Positions 52,456 through 60,542 of a DNA stretch of 64,000 nucleotides are shown piece after piece (within the stretch, counting starts at the first letter, position 1; each line of letters opens with the position of its first letter). The stretch is from contig JAHFVD010000019.1 of assembly GCA_023264735.1 (NCBI GenBank), forward strand, positions 41,130-105,129. Reading direction: 5' to 3'. The DNA is from Mycobacterium sp. GTDB taxonomy: Bacteria > Actinomycetota > Actinomycetes > Mycobacteriales > Mycobacteriaceae. The translations under genes were made by a program, and so were the position numbers. A model generated the notes under the pieces. The model saw nothing but the letters and a program-made list of their open reading frames with translations. It did no database searches and was not told the origin of the DNA.

Positions 52456-54648
52456 TCAGACGTCGAACCGGTCGGCGTCCATCACCTTGGTCCAGGCCGC
52501 GACGAAGTCCTTCACGAACTTCTCCTTGGCGTCATCCTCGGCGTACACCTCGGCCAGTGCCCGCAGCTGCGAGTTCGACCCGAAGAGCAGGTCGACACGG
52601 CTGGCGGTGTACTTGGCGGCACCGCTGGTGCGGTCCGTGCCGGTGTAGGTGCCGTCGTCGGCCGACGATGGCGCCCACTTGGTGTCCATATCGAGCAAGT
52701 TGACGAAGAAGTCGGTCGTCAGCGTGCCCGGCTTGTCGGTCAGAACACCCAGCTTGGTGCCACCGAAGTTGGCACCCAGCACCCGCAGGCCACCGACGAG
52801 CACCGTCATCTCCGGTGCCGACACATTCAACAGGTTGGCCTTGTCGATGAGGTGGTACTCAGCCGGCAGGGACAGTCCCTTCCCGGCGAAGTTACGGAAC
52901 CCGTCGGCCTTCGGCTCCAGGTAGGCGAACGACTCGACGTCGGTCTGCTCCTGGGTGGCATCGCCACGACCCGGGGTGAACGGCACCTCGATGCCGAAAC
53001 CGGCTGCCTTGGCTGCCTTTTCGACACCGACATTGCCGGCCAGCACCACCAGGTCCGCGAACGACACGTCAACGCCTGCCGAGGCCTGGATCTGCTCCAG
53101 CTTGCCGATCACCTGGGCCAGCTCGTCAGGCTCGTTGACCTCCCAGCCCAGCTGTGGCTGAAGCCGGATACGGCCACCGTTGGCGCCGCCTCGCATATCG
53201 CTGCTGCGATAGGACGAGGCAGCTTTCCATGCCGTCGAAACCAGCTGCGGCACAGTCAGACCCGAGTCGGCGATCGCCGCCTTGAGCGTGGCGACCTGAT
53301 CGGCCGACAGGCGCTTGCCCGCGGGAATGATGTCCTGCCACAGCCAGGTCTGCTTGGGCACCAGCGGTCCGAGGTAACGAACCACCGGACCCAGATCGCG
53401 ATGCAGCAGCTTGAACCACGCCTTGGCGTACTCGTCGGCGAGTTCCTCGGGATGATCCAGCCACCGGCGGGTGATCTCGCCGTAGATCGGGTCCATCCGC
53501 ATCGACAGATCGGTGGTCAGCATCGACGGGTGGGTCTTGCCGCTGCCCTGGGCCATCGGCACCGAGTTGGCCCAGCCGTCATCCTTGGGCTTCCACTGGT
53601 TGGCACCCTGGGGGCTCTTGGTGAGCTCCCACTCGTTGCCGTAGAGGATCTCCAGGAACGAGTTGTCCCACTTGGTCGGCGTATGGGTCCAGGTCACCTC
53701 GAGACCGCTACTGACGGCTTCGTTGCCGACGCCGGGATTGCTCCAGCCCAGACCCATCTCCTCAAGCGGAGCGGCTTCGGGCTCCACCCCATTCTCGACA
53801 GGGGTAGCGCCGTGGGCCTTGCCGAAGGTGTGACCACCGACGATCAGGGCCGCGGTCTCGATGTCGCTCATCGCCATCCGGCCGAACGTCTCGCGGATGT
53901 CAATGGCCGCCGCGATCGGATCCGGATTACCCTCGGGCCCTTCGGGATTGACGTAGATCAGACCCATGTGGCTGGCGGCCAACGGGTTCTCCAGCTTGGT
54001 CCGGTCGCTGCCGGAGTAGCGGTCCTGCGAACCCAGCCACTCGTGCTCGGCACCCCAGTAGATGTCCTCCTCGGGCTCCCAGAAATCGGGGCGGCCGAAG
54101 GCGAAACCGGCCGTCTTGAACCCCATGTGCTCCTGGGCCCGGTTGCCGGCGTAGACGATGAGGTCGGACCACGAGATCTTGTTGCCGTACTTCTTCTTGA
54201 GCGGCCACAGCAAGCGGCGAGCCTTGTCCAGGCTGACGTTGTCGGGCCAGCTGTTCAGCGGTGCGAAACGCTGCATCCCGCGTCCGCCGCCACCGCGGCC
54301 GTCCTCGACCCGGTAGGTGCCCGCGGCGTGCCACGACATCCGGACGAACAGCGGGCCGTAGTGGCCGAAGTCGGCGGGCCACCAGGCCTGCGAATCGGTC
54401 AGCAGGGCATCGAAATCACGCTCGAAGGCCTCGAAGTCGAGGGTCTTGACCGCCTCGCGGTAGTCGTAGCCTTCGTCGGTCGGATCAATGGCCGGAGGAT
54501 TCTTCTGCAGGATCTTGAGATTCACCGCATTGGGCCACCAGTCGCGGTTGCTGCCACCCTCGACGGGCGGCTTGATGCGCATCGGGCAGCCGCTTTCAGC
54601 GGGCTCCGTCTGAGCCGCTCCGATTGGGGGGCTGGTTTCCTCAGGCAC
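52456..54648 (-). CDS. katG: catalase-peroxidase KatG
   Basis: A 730-residue bifunctional heme enzyme. Distal residues are Arg103, Trp106 and His107 ([13 protein letters not shown]); the Trp-Tyr-Met adduct is Trp106, Tyr232 and Met258; the proximal His273 lies in [10 protein letters not shown]. The residue matching M. tuberculosis Ser315, where isoniazid-resistance changes occur, is a serine here (SSGLEVTW, Ser314). KatG removes peroxide and activates isoniazid. It starts at GTG with AAGGAA upstream, 36 bp after furA. A hairpin follows the stop. Confidence 0.97.
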   Translation of the reverse strand: MPEETSPPIGAAQTEPAESGCPMRIKPPVEGGSNRDWWPNAVNLKILQKNPPAIDPTDEGYDYREAVKTLDFEAFERDFDALLTDSQAWWPADFGHYGPLFVRMSWHAAGTYRVEDGRGGGGRGMQRFAPLNSWPDNVSLDKARRLLWPLKKKYGNKISWSDLIVYAGNRAQEHMGFKTAGFAFGRPDFWEPEEDIYWGAEHEWLGSQDRYSGSDRTKLENPLAASHMGLIYVNPEGPEGNPDPIAAAIDIRETFGRMAMSDIETAALIVGGHTFGKAHGATPVENGVEPEAAPLEEMGLGWSNPGVGNEAVSSGLEVTWTHTPTKWDNSFLEILYGNEWELTKSPQGANQWKPKDDGWANSVPMAQGSGKTHPSMLTTDLSMRMDPIYGEITRRWLDHPEELADEYAKAWFKLLHRDLGPVVRYLGPLVPKQTWLWQDIIPAGKRLSADQVATLKAAIADSGLTVPQLVSTAWKAASSYRSSDMRGGANGGRIRLQPQLGWEVNEPDELAQVIGKLEQIQASAGVDVSFADLVVLAGNVGVEKAAKAAGFGIEVPFTPGRGDATQEQTDVESFAYLEPKADGFRNFAGKGLSLPAEYHLIDKANLLNVSAPEMTVLVGGLRVLGANFGGTKLGVLTDKPGTLTTDFFVNLLDMDTKWAPSSADDGTYTGTDRTSGAAKYTASRVDLLFGSNSQLRALAEVYAEDDAKEKFVKDFVAAWTKVMDADRFDV

Positions 54649-54684
54649 TGTATTTCCTTTCGGGAGTGGTGAATTGGGCTGCGA

Positions 54685-55128
54685 TCACGGTTGTGCTCGC
54701 GAAATCTCCTGGACAGAGCAGTCGGGACACAAGCCCCAATAGACGACCTCGGCTTCGTCGAGCACAAAACCGTTGTGCCCAGACGGCGTCAAACAGGGCG
54801 CCTCGCCGACAGCGCAGTCGACGTCGCCGATCACACCGCAGGACCGGCACACGAGGTGATGGTGGTTGTCACCGACACGCGCTTCGTAGCGGGCCACCGA
54901 TCCGGACGGTTGGATGCGGCGCACCAGCCCGGCGGCGGTCAGTGCGTGCAGGACGTCGTAGACGGCCTGGCGCGACACATCGGGCAGCCCGGTGCGAACT
55001 GCTCCGAAGATGGTGTCGGTGTCGGCGTGCGGGTGGGAATGCACGGCCTCGAGCACTGCGACACGGGGGCGGGTGACCCGCAGCTGCGCTGTCCGCAGCT
55101 GGTCGGCAAAATCCGACATGGAGGTCAC
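54685..55128 (-). CDS. furA: FurA, redox-sensing repressor of katG
   Basis: A 147-residue Fur-family protein. The start is GTG 55128 by alignment with M. tuberculosis FurA. The winged helix has VSRQAVYDVLHALTAAGLVRRIQPSG; metal sites include HHHLVCRSCG and CPDCS. FurA represses its own operon and katG and is relieved by oxidative stress. The gene is directly upstream of katG. The matching promoter box lies 13 bp before the start. Confidence 0.95.
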   Translation of the reverse strand: MTSMSDFADQLRTAQLRVTRPRVAVLEAVHSHPHADTDTIFGAVRTGLPDVSRQAVYDVLHALTAAGLVRRIQPSGSVARYEARVGDNHHHLVCRSCGVIGDVDCAVGEAPCLTPSGHNGFVLDEAEVVYWGLCPDCSVQEISRAQP

Positions 55129-55141
55129 GGTGAGATCGTCG

Positions 55142-55165
55142 TCCCTTTTCTGGAATCAGTCAAGA
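55142..55165 (-). promoter_or_regulatory. furA promoter with FurA AT-rich operator
   Basis: On the minus strand this reads TTGACTGATTCCAGAAAAGG around the middle, with a TTGACT -35-like element and the AT-rich FurA box just before furA. It matches the conserved mycobacterial furA promoter that I know from M. tuberculosis and M. smegmatis. It implies the same self-repression and oxidative-stress induction. The transcription start is expected just downstream, close to the GTG. Confidence 0.82.
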
Positions 55166-55195
55166 GTTGGCCCGAAGGGGTTTCAAACACCCTGG

Positions 55196-55429
55196 TCAGG
55201 GGCGCTGGGTGATCTGGCTGCCTGGGCTTGCGGTGGGGTTCAGCGGCGCAATCGGAGACGGGCTGAAGTTGTTCGGGCCGGGCAGGGTGGCCTTGCTGGT
55301 CGGCGACAGCGAGGGGCTGGTGGAGGATGCCGGTTCGTTGTCCTTGGCTCCGCACGCGGTGAACACGACGATGCCGACGGCGGCCAGTGCCACCGAGCCG
55401 ACCGCACGGATTCGATTCCGACCCATCAT
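55196..55429 (-). CDS. small Pro/Ser-rich lipoprotein
   Basis: A 77-residue precursor. The N-terminal helix (VGSVALAAVGIVVFTAC) ends in a lipobox-like FTAC, with acylation likely on Cys26. The mature ~50 residues are low-complexity Ser/Pro/Thr (SSTSPSLSPTSKATLPGPNN), probably disordered at the cell surface. It is divergent from the MTHFR-type gene and upstream of furA on the same strand. No domain is recognised. Confidence 0.65.
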   Translation of the reverse strand: MMGRNRIRAVGSVALAAVGIVVFTACGAKDNEPASSTSPSLSPTSKATLPGPNNFSPSPIAPLNPTASPGSQITQRP

Positions 55430-55631
55430 CGCTGACCCCTAGAACATGGACACGCCACGTGCACCCCGAAAGCTACCCTCTCACGGGTGTGCGCAACGCG
55501 CTTTGCGCACTGTGCCGTCTCCGCGACGTGGGTCCCGACCGGGCTTTCTGTATGGTGATCGGCGGATCGCGTCCGGCGGCCATCCCGGTTCGCACCCCCG
55601 GGGACCCAGTCGTCTTGTCAGGAGCAGTTTC

Positions 55632-56531
55632 GTGCCCCTCAACACTGTCGCGCTCGAACTCGTGCCGCCCAACACCGATCGCACTCCGGACGAGGTTCTG
55701 CAAGAGGCGCGCAAGGTCGTGCAGTTCTCCGCGGAGACCGGCCTCGCGGGCCGCATCGGCCACGTGATGATCCCGGGGATGATCGAGGAGGACGACGACC
55801 GTCCGGTCGAGATGAAACCCAAGCTCGATGTGCTGGACTACTGGTCGCGCATTTCGCCGGAACTGCCTGGCGTGCGCGGCCTGTGCACCCAGGTGACCGC
55901 ATTCATGAACCAGGAGACGCTGAGCGGGCGACTGACCAAGCTGCTCGGCGCGGGCATGGAAGGCATCGTCTTCGTCGGTGTTCCGCGCACCATGGCCGAC
56001 GGCGAGGGCGCCGGCGTCGCACCGACCGATGCTCTGACGATCTACCGCGACCTCGTTCCCAACCGCGGCGCAATCCTGATCCCGACCAGGGAGGGCGAAG
56101 CCGGCCGGTTCGGCTTCAAGTGCGGCCAGGGCGCGACGTACGGCATGACGCAGCTGCTGTACTCCGACGCTATCGTCGGCTTCCTGGCCGAGTTCGCCGC
56201 CACCACCGACTTCCGCCCGGAGATCCTGCTGTCATTCGGCTTCGTGCCGAAGGTCGAAAGCCGAGTCGGCCTGATCAACTGGCTGATCCAGGACCCCGGC
56301 AACGCCGCCGTCGTGCCCGAGCAGGATTTCGTGCGCACGCTGGCCGCCAGCGAACCTGAGGTCAAGCGTCGGCTGCTCGTCGACTTGTACAAGCGGGTCA
56401 TCGACGGCGTTGCCGATCTCGGGTTCCCGTTGAGCATCCACTTCGAAGCCACCTACGGCATGTCGCGCCCCGCGTTCGAGACCTTCGCCGAGATGCTGGC
56501 CTACTGGTCTCCTGCGGGCTCCGCCCCGTAA
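55632..56531 (+). CDS. non-canonical methylenetetrahydrofolate reductase-type protein
   Basis: A 299-residue protein. The GTG at 55632 is chosen because AGGAG lies 7 nt upstream and the family begins PLNTVALELVPPNTD. The sequence (GLAGRIGHVMIPGMIEEDDDRPVEMKPKLDVLDYWS; ILIPTREGEAGRFGFKCGQGATYGMTQLLYSDAIV; SFGFVPKVESRVGLINWLIQDPGN) follows the mycobacterial Rv2172c group, reported to reduce methylenetetrahydrofolate without FAD. The MetF relation is visible in the LLYSDAI barrel segment. It lies 5 bp upstream of the MenC-like gene. Function rests on memory of that family. Confidence 0.68.
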   Translation: MPLNTVALELVPPNTDRTPDEVLQEARKVVQFSAETGLAGRIGHVMIPGMIEEDDDRPVEMKPKLDVLDYWSRISPELPGVRGLCTQVTAFMNQETLSGRLTKLLGAGMEGIVFVGVPRTMADGEGAGVAPTDALTIYRDLVPNRGAILIPTREGEAGRFGFKCGQGATYGMTQLLYSDAIVGFLAEFAATTDFRPEILLSFGFVPKVESRVGLINWLIQDPGNAAVVPEQDFVRTLAASEPEVKRRLLVDLYKRVIDGVADLGFPLSIHFEATYGMSRPAFETFAEMLAYWSPAGSAP

Positions 56532-56536
56532 TCGGC

Positions 56537-57502
56537 GTGAAAGCACTCATCGATTTCGACGGCGCACGGGTTTTCGCGATCCCGGCTCGCGACTCCTATC
56601 CGGGCTTCACCGCCTGCGAGGGGATGCTGATCGAGGGACCTCAGGGGTGGGGTGAGTTCAGCCCACCCCGCGACACCGACGATCTGACGGCGGCGCGCTG
56701 GCTGACGTCGGCCGTCGAGGGCGGCACCGTCGGCTGGCCCGACCCGGTGCGCGGCCGGGTCGCGGTAGCGGTGGTGGTGCCCGCGGTGCAGCCCCAGGAT
56801 GCCGCCGCCATCGCCACGGCCAGCGGGTGCAGTGCGGCGGATGTGCACGTCAACGGGCGACCCGAGGATGTTGCTCGCCTCGAGGCGGTGCGCGCAGCGC
56901 TGGGACCGGCCGGGGCGATCCGCTGCGTTTTCGAGCAGCCCTGGGACGTCGACACCGCCATCGAGTCGATCCCGGTTCTGGACCGGGCCTCCGGCGGGCT
57001 CGAGTTCGTGCAGCTGCGATCCGCGACGACGGCGGAGCTGGCGGCGGTACACCGCCGCGTCGATGTGCGGCTGGCCCTCGACGTGTCGAACCTCGGCACT
57101 GACGGCACGGCATTGTCGGAAGCCGCCGACGTCGCGGTTCTGACGGTCGGCCCGCTCGGCGGTGTGCGCCGGGCGTTGCGGTTCGCCGAACGCACCGACC
57201 TGCCGTGCGTGGTTGCGGCGGCATCCGGGGCGTCGGAGACCAGCATCGGGCTGTCCGGCGGACTGGCGCTGGCCGGCGCGCTGCCCGAGGTTCCGTTCGC
57301 CTGTGGGCTGGGTACCGCCGCGGTGCTGGCCGGCGACATCGTCTCGCCGGGCCGTGCGCTGATTCCGGTCGACGGGTATCTACCGGTCGCTCCGATGGCT
57401 CCGGGACCCGATGCCGCGCGCATAGCCGAGTTCGCGCTCGATGACGCCGAGCGGATCGCGTGGTGGCGCGAGCGCCTCAATACTGTGCGACAACTTCTCT
57501 AG
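56537..57502 (+). CDS. MenC-like enolase-superfamily pseudoenzyme
   Basis: A 321-residue protein aligned along its length with o-succinylbenzoate synthase MenC (VREG-like CEGMLIEGPQGWGEFSPP; EDVARLEAVRAALGPAGAIR; VGPLGGVRRALRFAE; LPEVPFACGLGT). The catalytic residues are gone: the KxK pair is replaced by VHV (103-105), the DANGAW metal site by CVFEQPW (130-136), the EQP site by VQL (158-160), and the second Lys of LKV by Thr203. Only Asp182 remains of the metal ligands. It cannot perform the MenC reaction; a binding role is possible. Confidence 0.78.
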   Translation: MKALIDFDGARVFAIPARDSYPGFTACEGMLIEGPQGWGEFSPPRDTDDLTAARWLTSAVEGGTVGWPDPVRGRVAVAVVVPAVQPQDAAAIATASGCSAADVHVNGRPEDVARLEAVRAALGPAGAIRCVFEQPWDVDTAIESIPVLDRASGGLEFVQLRSATTAELAAVHRRVDVRLALDVSNLGTDGTALSEAADVAVLTVGPLGGVRRALRFAERTDLPCVVAAASGASETSIGLSGGLALAGALPEVPFACGLGTAAVLAGDIVSPGRALIPVDGYLPVAPMAPGPDAARIAEFALDDAERIAWWRERLNTVRQLL

Positions 57503-57526
57503 AACCGGTTTGGCCGTCGACCCGGC

Positions 57527-57712
57527 TTAACGCCGGGGACGCCAGGCCCAGACGGCCAGACCGACACCGATCAGTGCGGTGATCGGTCCGATGACCGACC
57601 AGGTCGTGGTGTTGCTCATCGGGCTGCCCTGAACCACACCGAACCCCTGCAGCGCCCACAACGATCCGAAAAGCGCGACCAGCACACCCACTACACCCAC
57701 GGCATGACGCAT
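57527..57712 (-). CDS. small two-helix membrane protein
   Basis: A 61-residue protein with two membrane helices (AVGVVGVLVALFGSLWALQGFG and SVIGPITALIGVGLAVWAW) joined by a short QGSPMSNTTTW loop, and a basic RPRR end. Only 2 bp separate it from the MOSC gene, so it is part of the glgP operon. It looks like a small membrane anchor or stabilising subunit; the partner is not known. Confidence 0.72.
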   Translation of the reverse strand: MRHAVGVVGVLVALFGSLWALQGFGVVQGSPMSNTTTWSVIGPITALIGVGLAVWAWRPRR

Positions 57713-57714
57713 GG

Positions 57715-58695
57715 TCAGCTCCTTTTCCCGGTTGGCATGGCGGCCGACACCGCCCGCATAACGGCCCGTTTCACCTTCGTCGCCCCCGACCCGGCGGTGG
57801 CGCCGATCGTCGAGCGATTCGGTGGATCCAATTGCAGCACATCACCTTCGGCGATCCGGCCCGCTCGGGTGATGTTGCCGTAGACACCGAGGCAGCGCCG
57901 CGAGTGCGCGGCGATGGTCCGGGTGATCTCCTTGTCCCGCTTGAGCTCAGGCTGTTCGTGCGACGGCATCACGCAGCGGATCGTGGGGATCAAGGGCTGC
58001 AACTCGGCGTGCGGGGCATGCAGTGTGCCGCCACACCACTCCCATTCCGGATGCGGCGATGCAGCGGGGGAGTCGACCACGATCGTCGGGCGGAATCGCC
58101 GGACGTCGAAATCGGAATCCGGTGCCAGCGCGGCCATGGTCGCCAGGCTCTGCTCGGTGACGATGTGCACGGGGTAGGCGTCGACGTAGCTGCCGACCGG
58201 GGTGGCGTAGCGGCTGAACTCGGCGAGCTTGCGGACCGGGAACATCGACAGGTCGGGCAGCGGTTCGCCGTCCTCGATGCCGAACATCGTGCGCAGGTCG
58301 GTTTTGGTGGCCATCGGTCCGCGGTATTGGTCGCGACGATCGATCGGCGGCAGCGGCCGCAGCTCCACCTCGCGGTCCAGATAGCGCGACAATGCTTGGT
58401 GCACAGCAGGATCGGAGCTGGCGACTTCGGTGCCATCGGGGAAGGTGATGACGACTTCGGGCGCATGGCCCGGCCCGGCATCCGGCGGCGGCGCCTGTGC
58501 GTAGCGTGCCGTCAGCCAGAGCAGGCCAGGCAGGCGCTTGGCGCTCGTCGTCGCGTCGAGTTCGACGTCACGCACAGCCCAGGTGCGGTCGGCGTGCAGG
58601 CCGAGCTCGCCGATCTCGGCCTCGGCGAGCTGCTCACCCAGCATCGACTTGACCGGATAGCGCCAGATCGAGGTGATACGGCCGGCGGGGATCAT
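57715..58695 (-). CDS. MOSC-domain protein (mARC-type)
   Basis: A 326-residue protein. An N-terminal beta-barrel (ITSIWRYPVKSMLGEQLAEAEI) and a MOSC domain with its conserved cysteine in LIPTIRCVMPSHEQPELKRDKEI, the site that ligates molybdenum in mARC proteins. Such enzymes reduce N-hydroxylated compounds. It lies 17 bp downstream of a membrane-protein gene and 2 bp upstream of a small membrane protein, within the glgP operon. The link to molybdenum cofactor is family knowledge. Confidence 0.85.
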   Translation of the reverse strand: MIPAGRITSIWRYPVKSMLGEQLAEAEIGELGLHADRTWAVRDVELDATTSAKRLPGLLWLTARYAQAPPPDAGPGHAPEVVITFPDGTEVASSDPAVHQALSRYLDREVELRPLPPIDRRDQYRGPMATKTDLRTMFGIEDGEPLPDLSMFPVRKLAEFSRYATPVGSYVDAYPVHIVTEQSLATMAALAPDSDFDVRRFRPTIVVDSPAASPHPEWEWCGGTLHAPHAELQPLIPTIRCVMPSHEQPELKRDKEITRTIAAHSRRCLGVYGNITRAGRIAEGDVLQLDPPNRSTIGATAGSGATKVKRAVMRAVSAAMPTGKRS

Positions 58696-58712
58696 CCCCC
58701 CACATTAGGACC

Positions 58713-59690
58713 TCACTGCGCCGGCGAGCGATGCAGTGCGCGTGACGAGACGATCAGCACGACCAGGCTGGCCACCAGCCACACCCCGAGCACGACGAAC
58801 GGCAGCAGCCGCTGGTTGTCCGGGAAGTACGTCGCCGCGTGGATCGCCGACACCGTCGCGCCACTGGGCAGCGCGTGATTGAAAAACGCGAACGGTTGCG
58901 GCAGCAGCGCCGCGGACACCGCCCCGCCCGACGAGGTGTTGCCGAGCAGGATGAACACCAACCAGGTCGGGATGATGGCCCATCGGTGGATCAGCACCAG
59001 CATGGCCGAGTTGAACAATGCCGCGATCGCGATCTGCACCGAAGTCAGCAGCCACAGTTGCGGGAACGGCGTGCTCAGCGCACCCAGGACCGGTCCGGTG
59101 ACGACCGCCAACGCCGCTCCGCCGACCACGGCAAGCACCACTAGGCAGACCAGCCAGCGCCGCAGGCTGAGCGTCTTGATGTTGGCCCGCAGCTGAAACA
59201 TCGTGATGAAGCCGAGGATCGTGGCGGCGATGACGAGATAGAACGTGGCCAGCCCGGCCGGATCCGACGGTGGCAGCGGATGCAGGTCGACGATCGGAAG
59301 GATGAACTGCCCCGGTTGGGTCTGGTCCAGTTGGATCAGTGCGCGGGCGCCCGACGGGTCACTGGCACTGGACAGCAACAGCTCAGGCGGTGTCGCCGTG
59401 GCGTCGATCGCCGCGGTGATGCGCTGCTGGTTGATCGCGGCAACCGCCTCGTCGCGCGTCGCATACTGATGGACGTCGAACTCGTTCTCGTTGCGGTGCA
59501 ACGCATTGACGAACGGCGCGGTGAGGGCCGTCGATCCGACGACGCCCACCGGCAGGTTGCGCGGCGATGGACGACCGAGTGCGACGGTGTAGGCGGCTGC
59601 GAAGCTCGACGCCAACACGATGGCGATCGCGATGACCGTTGCGGCCTTTCGGATCTCCAGCGGAATGCGCTGCAACCAGACCCCGGGCAC
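58713..59690 (-). CDS. ABC-2/YhgE-like membrane protein
   Basis: A 325-residue membrane protein with one N-terminal helix (KAATVIAIAIVLASSFAAAYTVALG), an external domain of ~110 residues (PVGVVGSTALTAPFVNALHRNENEFDVHQ) and about five C-terminal helices. This resembles the YhgE/Pip or DUF3533 membrane-permease type (an external loop after the first helix, then a helix bundle). It may take part in export, but no ATPase gene is adjacent. It is in the glgP operon, 9 bp after the methyltransferase gene. Confidence 0.72.
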   Translation of the reverse strand: MPGVWLQRIPLEIRKAATVIAIAIVLASSFAAAYTVALGRPSPRNLPVGVVGSTALTAPFVNALHRNENEFDVHQYATRDEAVAAINQQRITAAIDATATPPELLLSSASDPSGARALIQLDQTQPGQFILPIVDLHPLPPSDPAGLATFYLVIAATILGFITMFQLRANIKTLSLRRWLVCLVVLAVVGGAALAVVTGPVLGALSTPFPQLWLLTSVQIAIAALFNSAMLVLIHRWAIIPTWLVFILLGNTSSGGAVSAALLPQPFAFFNHALPSGATVSAIHAATYFPDNQRLLPFVVLGVWLVASLVVLIVSSRALHRSPAQ

Positions 59691-59699
59691 ACCGGCACT

Positions 59700-60533
59700 C
59701 TACGGCTTGACCGCCGCAAGGGTGTAGCTCAGCGGCAGTCGCTCACCATGCTCGTCGAGACGCCACTCGCCACTGACATTGTGCATGCGGCCCGGCAGTG
59801 CCTCCCAGGGCACCGAGTCGTGTTCGACGAGCATGGTCAGTTGTAGACCGGCATCCAATAGGGCGGTGACGATCTCACCCAATCCGTGGTTCCACTCCCG
59901 TGATTCGGTTGCGGTGAACACCGCATCGGTGTGCACGTAGGTCTGCGAGGCGTCGAACCGCATCGGATCGTCGTGCTCGAAGTACGGGTAGCCCAGTGCG
60001 ATCGCATCGGTCCGCTGCTCGTCGACCGCCCACAACACGGGGTGGCCCTCTCGGAGGAACAGCCGGCCGCCGGGCTTGAGCAGGGCCGCGACCACCTCGG
60101 CCCAGCCCGCGACGTCGGGCAGCCAGACCAATGCGCCGACCCCGGTGTACACCAGGTCGAAGCTCTCCGGGCCGAGAGCGCTTGCGGCCTGGTACACATC
60201 GGACTCGACGTAGTCGATGTCGAGTCCGGCCCGCGCGGCGATCCCGCGGGCGATGGCGATCGCCGTGGGGGAGAAGTCCAGGCCGGTCATCCGTGCCCCG
60301 AGCCGGGCCAGTGACAGGGTGTCCGTACCGATGTGGCATTGCAGATGGACGCCGCGCGCGCCGGCGATGTCGCCGAGGCGGGGCACGTCAAATCGCACCA
60401 CGTCCGACAGCGCCCCGGCGTCACCGACAAGGGCGTCCACCGCGTAGTCGGGCGAACCGGCATGCGCAGGCGCACGCTCGTCCCACCACGCCCGGTTCGC
60501 GTCCCGATGTTCGCCGAAGCCGTCGCAGACCAC
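59700..60533 (-). CDS. SAM-dependent methyltransferase
   Basis: A 277-residue class I methyltransferase. Motif I is altered but recognisable (GVHLQCHIGTDTLSLARLGA), followed by VTGLDFSPTAI-like MTGLDFSPTAIAIARG and the LVYTGVGALVWLPDVAGW and LLKPGGRLFLREGHP motifs. The C-terminal ~90 residues (WNHGLGEIVTALLDAG; VPWEALPGRM) may bind the substrate. It starts 9 bp after the glgP stop and is followed by an ABC-2-like gene. The substrate is unknown. Confidence 0.83.
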   Translation of the reverse strand: MVCDGFGEHRDANRAWWDERAPAHAGSPDYAVDALVGDAGALSDVVRFDVPRLGDIAGARGVHLQCHIGTDTLSLARLGARMTGLDFSPTAIAIARGIAARAGLDIDYVESDVYQAASALGPESFDLVYTGVGALVWLPDVAGWAEVVAALLKPGGRLFLREGHPVLWAVDEQRTDAIALGYPYFEHDDPMRFDASQTYVHTDAVFTATESREWNHGLGEIVTALLDAGLQLTMLVEHDSVPWEALPGRMHNVSGEWRLDEHGERLPLSYTLAAVKP

Positions 60534-60542
60534 GCAGTGACG

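Noticed and set aside
57477..57659. A 60-codon minus-strand frame
   Set aside because: It overlaps, in another frame, the small membrane protein at 57527-57712, which has clear helices.
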